The notes below the pieces were generated by a model, which saw nothing but the letters and a program-made list of their open reading frames with translations, was not told where the DNA came from and searched no databases. From an uncultured Clostridia bacterium (GTDB taxonomy: Bacteria; Bacillota; Clostridia; Christensenellales; Borkfalkiaceae): 64,000 nucleotides of DNA. The position numbers and the translations under genes are program-made. Each line of letters starts with the position of its first letter. Positions within the stretch are counted from its first letter, which is position 1. The DNA lies in assembly GCA_944372575.1 (NCBI GenBank), contig CALVZS010000005.1, positions 1-64,000 of the forward strand, given 5' to 3'. Positions 40,573 to 48,776 of this stretch are shown here, piece by piece.

Positions 40573-41634
40573 TTACTCCAAAAAGAGCGCCTTCAGCTTA
40601 TCCTCATCGAGCTGACAGCCAATGACGCACAGCCTGCCCGTGACGCCCGGCGTTCCCTCGCGCACGTCCGGCTCACCGGGGACGTAATCGAAGAAGAGCC
40701 ATCCGCTCTCCCCCTGCACGATCCCCTTGGCGCGCAGCACCTGCCCGTATTCGCCCGAGGCAAGCGCGGAGAGTTTCTGACCGAGCTCCTGCGCCGTAAA
40801 CGTCTTGTTCGTCTCCGTACCCCAGCTCGTGAACACCTCGTCCGCGTGGTGGTGATGATGCCCGTGATCGTGCTCATGGTCATGATCATGCTCGTGTTCA
40901 TGTTCATCGTCGTCATGGCAATGCTCATGTTCGTGCTCGTGATGGCAACAGCCGTCATCATCGTCATCATCGCCGTCATGATGATGGTGATGATGCTCGC
41001 GCTCCTCCGCCGTCTCGCGGGCGAGCTTTTCCAGCTCCGCCTCGAGCGTATCCTTGCGCTCGATCGCGGCGAGCAGTTCTCTGCCGGTAAGTTCCTTCCA
41101 GTCAGTCGTGACGATGGTGACGTCGGTGTGTTCCCGCAAAAGGGAGACCGCCTCGGCGACTTTCTGCGCATTCCCCGTGTGGGATAGCACGATGCAGCCC
41201 GCATTCTCCACCTGATCGAGGAAAAATTCGCCGAAGTTTTTCAGATACATCTTGCACTTGTTGGCGTCGACGACGGTACAGAAGGCGTTGAGCTGCGCCC
41301 CCTCCACTCCCGCACGCTGTACGGCGCGGATGACGTCGGAAAGCTTGCCCACGCCCGAAGGCTCGATGACGATGCGGTCAGGCGAATACTGTTCCGCCAC
41401 CTCCCTGAGCGCCTTTGCAAAGTCGCCCACCAGCGTACAGCAGATGCAGCCCGAGTTCATCTCGGTGATCCGGATGCCCGCATCCTGCAAAAAGCCGCCG
41501 TCCACGCCGATCTCGCCGAATTCGTTCTCGATGAGGACGACCTGCTCGCCCTTGTACACTTCCTGAATGAGTTTTCTGATGAGCGTCGTCTTTCCGGCAC
41601 CCAAAAAACCCGAAAAAATATCGATCTTGGTCAT
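40573..41634 (-). CDS. COG0523 (CobW-like) metallochaperone GTPase with His/Asp-rich region
   Basis: 353 residues. P-loop SGFLGAGKTTLIRKL (about 8-22), ENEFGEIGVDGGFL, the family's metal-binding CICC in MNSGCICCTLVGDF, and VIEPSGVGKLSDV. A stretch near residues 214-267 is almost only His, Asp, Glu and Cys (HHHHHHDGDDDDDDGCCHHE and repeats of HEHEHDHD), a metal-storage or sensing segment. Then the C-terminal CobW_C domain (AKGIVQGESGWLFFDYVPGE). Predicted to deliver zinc or a similar metal. Immediately upstream of the second COG0523 gene, so the two form one unit. Confidence 0.92.
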   Translation of the reverse strand: MTKIDIFSGFLGAGKTTLIRKLIQEVYKGEQVVLIENEFGEIGVDGGFLQDAGIRITEMNSGCICCTLVGDFAKALREVAEQYSPDRIVIEPSGVGKLSDVIRAVQRAGVEGAQLNAFCTVVDANKCKMYLKNFGEFFLDQVENAGCIVLSHTGNAQKVAEAVSLLREHTDVTIVTTDWKELTGRELLAAIERKDTLEAELEKLARETAEEREHHHHHHDGDDDDDDGCCHHEHEHEHCHDDDEHEHEHDHDHEHDHGHHHHHADEVFTSWGTETNKTFTAQELGQKLSALASGEYGQVLRAKGIVQGESGWLFFDYVPGEPDVREGTPGVTGRLCVIGCQLDEDKLKALFLE

Positions 41635-41674
41635 ATCATTACCTCACCCACATATATACCCCGCAGGAGAGATT

Positions 41675-42901
41675 TTAAAACGCCCAGTTGCCGTCCTTGA
41701 AGATGGCGACGCGGCCGCCGTTCTTTGTAATGCCCGTGATATTGAGATCCTTGCTGCCGATCATGAAATCGACGTGGATCATGCTGTCGTTGATGCCGTG
41801 CTCCTTGAGCTGTTCATTGGTCATGTCCTCGTAACCGCGCACGCAGTTGCCGAACCCGCGGCCGAGCGCGAGGTGACAGCTGGCGTTCTCGTCAAAGAGC
41901 GTATTGTAGAAGAGGATCCCGAGGTTGTTGATGGGTGAATCGTAGGCGATGAGCGCACACTCGCCGAGCATACACGCGCCCTCGTCCATGGCGACCATCT
42001 TCTCCAGCAGCGCCTGATTCTTTTCCGCTTTCACCTCGACGACTTTACCCTTCTCAAAGCGGACGGAGAAGTTTTCGATGAGCTGACCCTGATAGGAGAG
42101 CGGCTTTGTCGCATAGACAATGCCGTCCGCATCCCCGGCGCGCGGAGAGGTGAAGATCTCCTCCGAGGGAATGTTGGGGTTATAATAGCGCCCCTTGAGG
42201 TCGCTCTCCCCTCCCCCCATAAAGAGGGCATCCGGAAGAAGCCCCACGCGCAGATTTGTTCCGTTCGAGGACTCATACTCGAGCGCGGTGAGTCCGATGC
42301 GGTTGAGATAATCGCACTTTTTTGCAAGATCGTCGTTATGGCGCGCCCACTCCCGCACGGGATCGGGGCCGTCCGCACGCGACGCCTTCAGAATGGCGTC
42401 CCAGAGCGCCTCCACGGCGCGGTTCGCCTGCAAGTCCGGAAATACCTTCTTTGCCCATGCCTTGCCCGGAACGGCGGCAATGCACCAGGGATAGCTGTTC
42501 TCCATCCTGTCACGGTAGGGCTTGATGATCTTCATCCGGCCGACGGTCACCGCGCGCATCTTCTCCTGGTCGATGCCGGAAAGCCCGTCCGGATCTTCCG
42601 AGAGAATGTGCAGCATGGAGGGAAGCTCTTTAGTGTACAGCTCCCAGCGCTCCTGCTCCCATTTCGGGACATTTGCGAGCACGTCCTCCTTTTCATACCT
42701 ATATTTCAGCTTGGTAAGCGGCTGGTGCGACCATTCAACGCTCACCTTCCCCGCACCGGCGCGGTAGAGTTCCTCAACGACCCATTCGACGAACTCGGGC
42801 TGATCCAGCCCCGTATTGACGATGACCCACTGCCCGCGCTTGACGTTGAGACCCGTCTTGACAAGCAGCTTTGCATAGCGTTTGAGTTGCAGTTTGTTCA
42901 T
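41675..42901 (-). CDS. M29-family metal aminopeptidase (AmpS/PepS type)
   Basis: 408 residues from MNKLQLKRYAKLLVKTGLNVK; CCGGAGG is 7 nt upstream and the earlier in-frame start lies upstream of the promoter. Motifs of the thermophilic-aminopeptidase family: VEWSHQPLTKLKYRYE, PNIPSEEIFTSPRAGDADGIVYATKPL, EGACMLGECALI, NTLFDENASCHLALGRGF, and the final NDSMIHVDFMIGSKDLNITGI. Metal ligands are the Glu and His residues in these blocks. Cytoplasmic; releases N-terminal residues from peptides. Has its own promoter. Confidence 0.95.
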   Translation of the reverse strand: MNKLQLKRYAKLLVKTGLNVKRGQWVIVNTGLDQPEFVEWVVEELYRAGAGKVSVEWSHQPLTKLKYRYEKEDVLANVPKWEQERWELYTKELPSMLHILSEDPDGLSGIDQEKMRAVTVGRMKIIKPYRDRMENSYPWCIAAVPGKAWAKKVFPDLQANRAVEALWDAILKASRADGPDPVREWARHNDDLAKKCDYLNRIGLTALEYESSNGTNLRVGLLPDALFMGGGESDLKGRYYNPNIPSEEIFTSPRAGDADGIVYATKPLSYQGQLIENFSVRFEKGKVVEVKAEKNQALLEKMVAMDEGACMLGECALIAYDSPINNLGILFYNTLFDENASCHLALGRGFGNCVRGYEDMTNEQLKEHGINDSMIHVDFMIGSKDLNITGITKNGGRVAIFKDGNWAF

Positions 42902-42931
42902 AATTGTCCTCCGGATTTTTTGCTTTCGTTC

Positions 42932-42960
42932 ATTATACCGCATCCGCGCAGCTTTGTCAA
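42932..42960 (-). promoter_or_regulatory. Sigma-A promoter of the M29 aminopeptidase
   Basis: On the minus strand TTGACA (42955-42960), 17 bp, TATAAT (42932-42937): consensus. Confidence 0.85.
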
Positions 42961-42967
42961 CCGCGCG

Positions 42968-42993
42968 AAAAAATGCGGGAAATTCCCGCATTT
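42968..42993 (-). terminator. Terminator after nrdG
   Basis: AAATGCGGG/CCCGCATTT stem with a 5-nt loop, followed on the minus strand by TTT. Confidence 0.75.
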
Positions 42994-42999
42994 CGCATC

Positions 43000-43021
43000 T
43001 TATGTCAGATATAGTACTATG
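43000..43021. promoter_or_regulatory. Weak copy 3 of the TTATGTC-type palindrome, overlapping the end of nrdG
   Basis: TTATGTCAGATATA followed by GTACTATGT matches copies 1 and 2 over most of 22 bp but overlaps the last six codons of nrdG and breaks the dyad at one arm. It may be coincidence. Confidence 0.3.
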
Positions 43022-43521
43022 TTTCCGCTCGATAATGTGCGCTGCACATCGATCACACGCTGATTTGACGATCCGCGAAACACAAGACGGATGTCCTTGA
43101 GCTCCTCCACAAATCGCCCGTCCACAAGCACGTCAAAGAGCGAGATCAGCTCCCGCGTCACTTCGCAGTTGCTCTGCTCCTCTTCGAGCGCCCCGTCTTT
43201 GAATGTATAGCCCGTATAGCACCAGATCGTCTTTCGGGGAAGCTCTCTGCGCACCCGCCGGACGAAGGGCAGCAGCGCGCGCTGATTCTCCGGCTCCATC
43301 GGATCGCCGCCGAGGAGGGTAAGCCCCGCGATATAATCGGGCGAGAGCGCCTCGAGCAGCTCTTTCTGCGTCTCCTCCGTGAACGGCTTGCCGTAATCAA
43401 AGTCCCAGGTCACTTTGTTGAAGCAATTCTTGCAGTGACGCCTGCAGCCGGAAACGAAGAGGGAGACGCGAACCCCCTCTCCGTCTGCGATATCCGTCTT
43501 TTTGATCTCGCCGTAGTTCAT
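43000..43521 (-). CDS. nrdG: Anaerobic ribonucleotide reductase activating protein
   Basis: Radical-SAM enzyme that installs the glycyl radical on NrdD. 173 residues. The cluster motif CRRHCKNC (CxxxCxxC) lies at about residues 26-33, preceded by DGEGVRVSLFVSG; LTLLGGDPMEPEN and WCYTGYTF are typical of NrdG. Lies 1-2 nt after nrdD. Confidence 0.97.
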   Translation of the reverse strand: MNYGEIKKTDIADGEGVRVSLFVSGCRRHCKNCFNKVTWDFDYGKPFTEETQKELLEALSPDYIAGLTLLGGDPMEPENQRALLPFVRRVRRELPRKTIWCYTGYTFKDGALEEEQSNCEVTRELISLFDVLVDGRFVEELKDIRLVFRGSSNQRVIDVQRTLSSGNIVLYLT

Positions 43522-43522
43522 C

Positions 43523-45697
43523 TTACAGGTGCAGGACGCGATCCTTGATCTCCTGTGTTCTGCCCTGGTTCCAGAACTGCGTTCCGATATAGCCGCAGGT
43601 GCGGCGCGCGACGTTCATCTTCGTCTGGTCGCGGTTGTGGCAATGCGGGCATTCCCACACGAGTTTGCCGTCCGCATCCTCCACGATCTGGATCTCGCCG
43701 TCGTAGCCGCATACCTGGCAGTAGTCGCTCTTGGTGTTGAGTTCCGCATACATGATGTTGTCATAGATATACTGCATCACGGCGAGCACGGCGGGAATGT
43801 TGTTCTGCATATTCGGCACTTCCACATAGGAGATGGCGCCGCCCGGGGAAAGCTGCTGAAATTCGCTCTCGAACTTGAGCTTGGTAAAGGCGTCGATCTT
43901 CTCCGAGACATGGACGTGATAGCTGTTGGTGATATAGTTCTTGTCCGTGACGCCGGGAATGACGCCGAAGCGCTTCTGCAGGCACTTGGCAAACTTGTAC
44001 GTCGTGCTCTCGAGCGGCGTGCCGTAGAGCGAGAAGTCGATGTTCTCCTTTGCCTTCCACTCCTTGCACTTGTCGTTCATGTGCTGCATGACGGCGAGCG
44101 CGAAGGGCTTTGCCTCCTCGTCGGTGTGGCTCTTGCCCGTCATGTATTTGACGCACTCATACAGCCCCGCATAGCCGAGCGAGATGGTGGAATAGCCGCC
44201 GTAGAGCAGCTTGTCGATAGTTTCGCCCTTCTTCAGGCGCGCCAGCGCGCCGTACTGCCAGAGGATGGGCGCCGCATCGGAGAGCGTCCCCTTCAGGCGG
44301 TTGTGGCGACACATGAGCGCACGGTAGCAAAGCTCAAGGCGCTCGTCGAAGATCTTCCAGAAGTTCTCCTCATTTCCGCCCGAGGAGAGCGCCACGTCGA
44401 CAAGGTTGATGGTGACGACGCCCTGATTGAACCTGCCGTAATACTTGGGCTTGCCGTTTTCGTCGACATAGGGCGTGAGGAAGCTGCGGCAGCCCATGCA
44501 GGTGTAACAGTGTCCCTCGCCGTTCTTGTCCACCTTGTATTTGAGCATCATCTTCTCGGAGATGTAGTCCGGCACCATGCGCTTTGCCGTGCATTTCGCC
44601 GCAAGCTGCGTAAGATACCAGTACCGGCTCCCCTCGCGCACGTTGTCCTCTTCCAGCACATAGATGAGCTTGGGGAACGCAGGCGTGACCCAGACGCCCG
44701 ACTCGTTCTTGACGCCCTGGATGCGCTGGCGGAGCGTCTCCTCGATGATGAGCGCAAGATCTGCGCGCTCGCGCTCGTTGCGCGCCTCGCCCAGATACAT
44801 GAACACAGTGACAAAGGGCGCCTGCCCGTTGGTGGTGAGCAGCGTGACGACCTGATACTGGATGGTCTGGATGCCCTTGGCGATCTCCGCCTTCAGGCGC
44901 TTCTCCGCGATCTTGGCGATCTTCTCCTCATCCGTGATCCCGAGTTCCCCGAGCTCCGCGGCGACGTCCGCGCGGATCTTCTGGCGGCTGACGTCCACGA
45001 AGGGCGCGAGGTGCGTGAGTGAGATGCTCTGCCCGCCGTACTGGTTGGAGGCGACCTGCGCGATGATCTGCGTGGCAATGTTGCACGCCGTTGAAAAGGA
45101 ATGCGGCTTCTCGATGAACGTACCGGAGATGACGGTGCCGTTCTGCAGCATATCCTCCAGGTTGACGAGGTCGCAGTTGTGCATATGCTGTGCGAAGTAG
45201 TCGGCGTCATGGAAGTGGATGAGCCCTTCATCATGCGCCTCCACAATGTCGCGCGGCAGCAGGATGCGGCGCGTGAGATCCTTGGAGACCTCGCCCGCCA
45301 TGTAGTCGCGCTGTACCGAATTGACCGTGGGATTCTTGTTGGAATTCTCCTGCTTGACTTCCTCGTTGTTGCATTCGATGAGCGTGAGGATCTGCGCATC
45401 CGTCGTGTTGGACTTGCGGATGAGGGCGCGCGTATAGCGATAGGTGATATACTTGCGCGCGACGGCAAACGCCTTCTGATCCATGATCTGGTTCTCGACA
45501 AAGTCCTGGATCTCCTCCACATTGACGGCACGGTTCAGGTCGTTGGCAAGGCCCGACACCTTCTTTGTAATGAGGGCGATCTGCTCCTCCGAAAGGCGGT
45601 TCTCCTCGCTGACCTCGTTATTGGCTTTGCGGATGGCGTTCTCGATCTTCGTCGCGTCGAATGCGACTTCAGCGCCGTTTCTCTTGATGATCTTCAT
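43523..45697 (-). CDS. nrdD: Anaerobic (class III) ribonucleoside-triphosphate reductase
   Basis: Glycyl-radical enzyme that makes dNTPs without oxygen. 724 residues from MKIIKRNGAEVAFDATKIE (AGAGGAG upstream). The N-terminal ATP-cone (1-90) senses dATP/ATP. The catalytic domain includes HFHDADYFAQHMHNCDL-like substrate-loop sequence and CYTCMGCRSFLTPY. The C-terminus has the zinc site CQVCGYDG ... CPHCHNRD and the glycyl-radical loop RRTCGYIGTQFWN. Upstream are two NrdR boxes, a sigma-A promoter and a terminator-like leader hairpin. No aerobic reductase is seen in the window. Confidence 0.97.
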   Translation of the reverse strand: MKIIKRNGAEVAFDATKIENAIRKANNEVSEENRLSEEQIALITKKVSGLANDLNRAVNVEEIQDFVENQIMDQKAFAVARKYITYRYTRALIRKSNTTDAQILTLIECNNEEVKQENSNKNPTVNSVQRDYMAGEVSKDLTRRILLPRDIVEAHDEGLIHFHDADYFAQHMHNCDLVNLEDMLQNGTVISGTFIEKPHSFSTACNIATQIIAQVASNQYGGQSISLTHLAPFVDVSRQKIRADVAAELGELGITDEEKIAKIAEKRLKAEIAKGIQTIQYQVVTLLTTNGQAPFVTVFMYLGEARNERERADLALIIEETLRQRIQGVKNESGVWVTPAFPKLIYVLEEDNVREGSRYWYLTQLAAKCTAKRMVPDYISEKMMLKYKVDKNGEGHCYTCMGCRSFLTPYVDENGKPKYYGRFNQGVVTINLVDVALSSGGNEENFWKIFDERLELCYRALMCRHNRLKGTLSDAAPILWQYGALARLKKGETIDKLLYGGYSTISLGYAGLYECVKYMTGKSHTDEEAKPFALAVMQHMNDKCKEWKAKENIDFSLYGTPLESTTYKFAKCLQKRFGVIPGVTDKNYITNSYHVHVSEKIDAFTKLKFESEFQQLSPGGAISYVEVPNMQNNIPAVLAVMQYIYDNIMYAELNTKSDYCQVCGYDGEIQIVEDADGKLVWECPHCHNRDQTKMNVARRTCGYIGTQFWNQGRTQEIKDRVLHL

Positions 45698-45742
45698 GGC
45701 TCCTCTGCTCCCAACTGTTGTGTGTTCCCCCTTGCGGGAAAA

Positions 45743-45770
45743 AAGCGTTCCCCCTTCCGAGGGAACGCTT
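45743..45770 (-). promoter_or_regulatory. Terminator-like hairpin in the nrdD leader (possible attenuator)
   Basis: On the minus strand GCGTTCCC/GGGAACGC forms a stem around an 8-nt loop, followed by TTTTTT. It sits between the nrdD promoter and nrdD, and the transcript start falls inside its 5' arm. A second GGGGGAAC downstream offers an alternative partner for the GTTCCC. Confidence 0.55.
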
Positions 45771-45772
45771 TT

Positions 45773-45801
45773 ATCATACACCATATGCCGCAATTTGTCA
45801 A
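45773..45801 (-). promoter_or_regulatory. Sigma-A promoter of nrdDG
   Basis: On the minus strand TTGACA (45796-45801), 17 bp, TATGAT (45773-45778). Confidence 0.8.
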
Positions 45802-45808
45802 GGGTTTG

Positions 45809-45855
45809 CCACAATATTTTGGAAAAATATTTTTTCGTGACACTATATCTTGTGG
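45809..45855 (-). promoter_or_regulatory. Two NrdR boxes
   Basis: 45840-45855 (minus strand CCACAAGATATAGTGT) matches the NrdR consensus acaCwAtATaTwGtgt at 14 of 16 positions. A weaker box lies at 45809-45824 (plus strand CCACAATATTTTGGAA). Their starts are 31 bp apart, three helical turns, the usual arrangement. Confidence 0.75.
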
Positions 45856-45929
45856 TCAATGCCCTTTTTGTCGGATTTTGTCCGTGAAACAGGGGGGGCG
45901 CAGATTTTTTCACGCGGCGCCGCCCGCGT
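45856..45929. other. Spacer between the HD-domain gene and the NrdR boxes
   Basis: No gene. Contains a run of seven G (45892-45898). No clear terminator for the HD-domain gene is seen. Confidence 0.4.
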
Positions 45930-46595
45930 TTAAAGAAGTACGGTACCGTTGATGACGAGGGAAAACCGGCACCCGAGGAACTCTGCCGCCTTGCGCGAGA
46001 GCTGCATCCTGCCGAAATAGATCTCAAAATAATCCATTACCGAGCAGATCGCGGTATCGATGTCGATGTGCAGGGCAATGACCGAACCGCCCTCCTCCAC
46101 GCGGACGAAGGACTTCTCTGCCGCAAGATTGACGCGGTCATGGATGTTCGCCTGGAACACGTCGCTTACTGTGTTTTTGACACGGCTCTTGTGAACGTCC
46201 GCCTTGTCCGCAATGATGAGTGCGGAGGAGATATCCGAGACGGGCTGCCCGTACTGTTCATCGTGATTGCCGATCGCCATCATGATCTCCGCCGCCTCCA
46301 GGGGACTCATCCCGAGGCGCGTGAGGATCTTATAGGAGAGGATGGCGCCCGACTGGGCGTGATCCTTGCGGTTGATGCAGTTGCCGATGTCGTGCAGATA
46401 CCCTGCGATCTCAACGAGCCGGATCCTGTTATCATCCTTTCCGAGCGAACGCAGGATCTCCCCCGACCACTTGCTCACGATCCCCGCATGGCGGCGGGAA
46501 TGCTCGGTAAAGCCGAGCGCTTCGATCTGCCGCTCGGACATCTCCATGATCGCCTCGACTTCGCTGTCGCGGCGGATGGTCGCAAGGTCAAGCAT
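45930..46595 (-). CDS. HD-domain phosphohydrolase
   Basis: 221 residues. The HD metal motif is in order: HSRRHAGIVSKW (first His), GYLHDIGNCI (the HD pair), AIGNHDEQYG and ALIIADKADVHKSRVK (last Asp). The C-terminal 60 residues (IALHIDIDTAICSVMDYFEIYF) look like a small ligand-binding or dimerisation part. Substrate unknown; nucleotides or a second messenger are possible. It follows the PfkB sugar kinase by 3 nt, so the two are co-expressed. Confidence 0.88.
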   Translation of the reverse strand: MLDLATIRRDSEVEAIMEMSERQIEALGFTEHSRRHAGIVSKWSGEILRSLGKDDNRIRLVEIAGYLHDIGNCINRKDHAQSGAILSYKILTRLGMSPLEAAEIMMAIGNHDEQYGQPVSDISSALIIADKADVHKSRVKNTVSDVFQANIHDRVNLAAEKSFVRVEEGGSVIALHIDIDTAICSVMDYFEIYFGRMQLSRKAAEFLGCRFSLVINGTVLL

Positions 46596-46598
46596 GGC

Positions 46599-47522
46599 TT
46601 AAAACTCCGTAATGTTCAGCCCGGCGTAGATCTCCTCATACTTCGCCCTGGTGAAGGAAATGGTATCAAAGGTAGTGACCGTCGCCGTTCCCGCCGCAAC
46701 GCCGGCGCGCAGGATCTCGGGAAGATCCGCCCCCTTCTGCAGCATCGCGGCGGCTGCGGCAACCATGCCGTCCCCCGCGCCCACCGTCGAATTGACGGCG
46801 ACGTTGATGCTCTTGCAGTAGTAATTCTTGGAGCCGTTCGTGATGACCGCGCCGTCTCTGCCGAGGGACAAAAGCACGATCTTTGCGCCGCGGTCGAGCA
46901 GCTCGCGGCAGCCGGAAAGCATGTCGTTCTTATCCTTGAACTCTCTGCCCAGCGTCTCCTGCAGCTCCTCGAGATTGGGCTTCACGAGGTCGATGCCCGC
47001 CTCCAGCGCGGCAAACAGCTTTGCCCCTTCCGTATCGGCAATGCGCAGCGAATGCGGATCGACCGTACGGAAAATTTCCCGGTAATAGCTTGTGTCCACC
47101 CCCCGCGGAAGCCCGCCGGAGATGACCGTGACATCCGAACGGGAGGAAAAGTTGCGGATCATATGCATGAGTTCCGCCAGTTTCTCGGGAGCGACCTGCC
47201 CGCCCACGTCGTTGATCTCGGTGAGCATGGACTTCTTGTCGATGCACTTGTAGTTTTCCCGCACCCGGCCGCTGTTCCAGACAAACGCAAAGGGAACCCC
47301 CTCCTTGTCGAGCGCGCGCTCGAACATGACGCCGTTTTCATTGTACATAAAGCCCGTCGCGTACGCCTCGCCGCCCAGCCGGGCAACGCCGATCGCCACA
47401 TTGAGCGCCTTTCCCGTAAAGGAGAGCGTCTTGCTCTTGACGATGTTGACCTTTCCGACGTTGAGCTGATCCAGCTCGATGGTCACGTCCACGCTCGGAC
47501 TCATGCAGACCGTAAGAATCAT
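46599..47522 (-). CDS. PfkB-family sugar-phosphate kinase (1-phosphofructokinase-like)
   Basis: 307 residues from MILTVCMSPSVDVTIELD, with AGGAGG upstream. Motifs: SFTGKALNVAIGVARLGG near the start, SGGLPRGVDTSYY, KPNLEELQETLG, and the ATP/catalytic NSTVGAGDGMVAAAAA. The layout is that of 1-phosphofructokinase/tagatose-6-phosphate kinase. The usual fructose PTS genes are not beside it, so fructose-1-phosphate is likely but not certain. Operon with the HD-domain gene. Confidence 0.88.
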   Translation of the reverse strand: MILTVCMSPSVDVTIELDQLNVGKVNIVKSKTLSFTGKALNVAIGVARLGGEAYATGFMYNENGVMFERALDKEGVPFAFVWNSGRVRENYKCIDKKSMLTEINDVGGQVAPEKLAELMHMIRNFSSRSDVTVISGGLPRGVDTSYYREIFRTVDPHSLRIADTEGAKLFAALEAGIDLVKPNLEELQETLGREFKDKNDMLSGCRELLDRGAKIVLLSLGRDGAVITNGSKNYYCKSINVAVNSTVGAGDGMVAAAAAMLQKGADLPEILRAGVAAGTATVTTFDTISFTRAKYEEIYAGLNITEF

Positions 47523-47599
47523 TCCGATTTTCCTCCTGTAGCTTCTTCCCCGAAGAAAGGGGCCTTTCCTTGCGCCTGCGGGCGCACGCATACACAGAT

Positions 47600-47628
47600 A
47601 TTATATTATGCTTTTTCGGAAATTTCAA
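47600..47628 (-). promoter_or_regulatory. Sigma-A promoter of the PfkB-HD operon
   Basis: On the minus strand TTGAAA (47623-47628), 17 bp, TATAAT (47600-47605). Confidence 0.75.
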
Positions 47629-47679
47629 GAGCAAGCAGGAAAAAAATTGCAGAAAAATCGCTCTTTTTGCCGGCGGAAT

Positions 47680-48642
47680 TTACATGGAGATCATCTGCAG
47701 CGTCTCATAGAGTTCATAATTGAACTTTTTCTTCATGGAGACGGCCTCGATGATGTCCATATCGATGATCTCATTCTTGTGAATGCCGACGACGCGGTTG
47801 CCGATGCCGTCTTTCAGAAGGCGCACCGCCTTGTTGCCGAACTGCGCTGCAAGCATTCTGTCCGCCATCGAGGGCGAACCGCCGCGCTGCACATGGCCGA
47901 TACAGGTGGAGCGCACCGAATAGGTGGTCACTTCCTGCAATTCGCGCGCAAACTTTTCCGCGCTCGTCACGCCCTCCGCCACGATGATGATGTTGGAGTG
48001 TTTGCCGTTCGCGCGGGAACGGTTGATGCGCATGACGATGTCGTCGAGATTGTAGGAGATCTCCGGCACGACGATGATCTCCGCGCCCGAGGCGATGCCC
48101 GCATAGAGCGCGATGTCGCCGCAGTGCCGCCCCATCACTTCCACGACGGAGATGCGCTCGTGCGAATTCATCGTGTCGCGCAGCTTGTTGATGATCTCCA
48201 GGCAGGTATTCACCGCTGTATCGAACCCGAGGGTATAGTCGGTATATTCCAGGTCGTTGTCAATGGTGCCGGGGATGCCGATCGTGGGAATGCCGTAGTC
48301 CTCCGTGAGGCACTTCGCCCCGCGGAAGGAACCGTCGCCGCCGATGACGACAAGCCCCTCGATGCCGCGGCGCTCCAACGTTGCGACCGCCTGTTTCTGC
48401 CCGTCCACCGTGAGCATCTCCAGACAGCGCGCCGTTCTCAGCTTTGTGCCGCCGCGCTGAACGATATCGGAGACGGAACGCATCTCCATGGGCATCATCT
48501 TATCCTCGATGAGTCCCGCATAGCCGCGCTCGATGCCGTACACCTCCATGCCGAAATAGATCGCCGTCCGGACAACGGCGCGGATCGCCGCATTCATGCC
48601 CGGGGCATCGCCGCCGCTTGTCAACAATCCGATACGCTTCAT
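47680..48642 (-). CDS. pfkA: ATP-dependent 6-phosphofructokinase
   Basis: Key glycolytic kinase making fructose 1,6-bisphosphate. 320 residues, the classic bacterial length. ATP-binding GLLTSGGDAPGMNAAIR at the N-terminus and VIGGDGSFRGA near 102-112, catalytic PGTIDNDLEYTDYTLGFDTA with the active-site Asp, and MGRHCGDIAL. Start MKRIGLLTSGG has AGGAGG upstream. A weak promoter (TTTGCT, 17 bp, TATAAT at 48685-48690) precedes it. Confidence 0.97.
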   Translation of the reverse strand: MKRIGLLTSGGDAPGMNAAIRAVVRTAIYFGMEVYGIERGYAGLIEDKMMPMEMRSVSDIVQRGGTKLRTARCLEMLTVDGQKQAVATLERRGIEGLVVIGGDGSFRGAKCLTEDYGIPTIGIPGTIDNDLEYTDYTLGFDTAVNTCLEIINKLRDTMNSHERISVVEVMGRHCGDIALYAGIASGAEIIVVPEISYNLDDIVMRINRSRANGKHSNIIIVAEGVTSAEKFARELQEVTTYSVRSTCIGHVQRGGSPSMADRMLAAQFGNKAVRLLKDGIGNRVVGIHKNEIIDMDIIEAVSMKKKFNYELYETLQMISM

Positions 48643-48722
48643 CTTAAGCCTCCTGGTCTTCGGGAATGGTTTTCTTCCTTTGGCATTATAGCAAATAATT
48701 TCTGAAAAGCAAAGCTATTCAC

Positions 48723-48748
48723 GGCGGATTTTGCGAAAAAAATCCGCC
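48723..48748 (-). terminator. Hairpin after dnaE, possible terminator
   Basis: GGCGGATT/AATCCGCC stem with the T-run inside the loop on the minus strand. The missing downstream T-run makes it a weak terminator candidate. Confidence 0.35.
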
Positions 48749-48776
48749 GCATGTCACAATTCTTCCAAATTTACAT

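Noticed and set aside
40830..41000. Short tandem repeat or CRISPR-like array
   Set aside because: The periodicity comes from His/Asp/Glu codons of the metallochaperone, with no spacers.
39421..41187. Plus-strand open frame opposite the two COG0523 genes
   Set aside because: The hydrophobic VMVMIMLVFMF stretch is just the antisense of the His/Asp codon run; not a membrane protein.
41635..41674. Zur operator upstream of the COG0523 pair
   Set aside because: No convincing Zur-type palindrome was seen in the short gap before the first gene.
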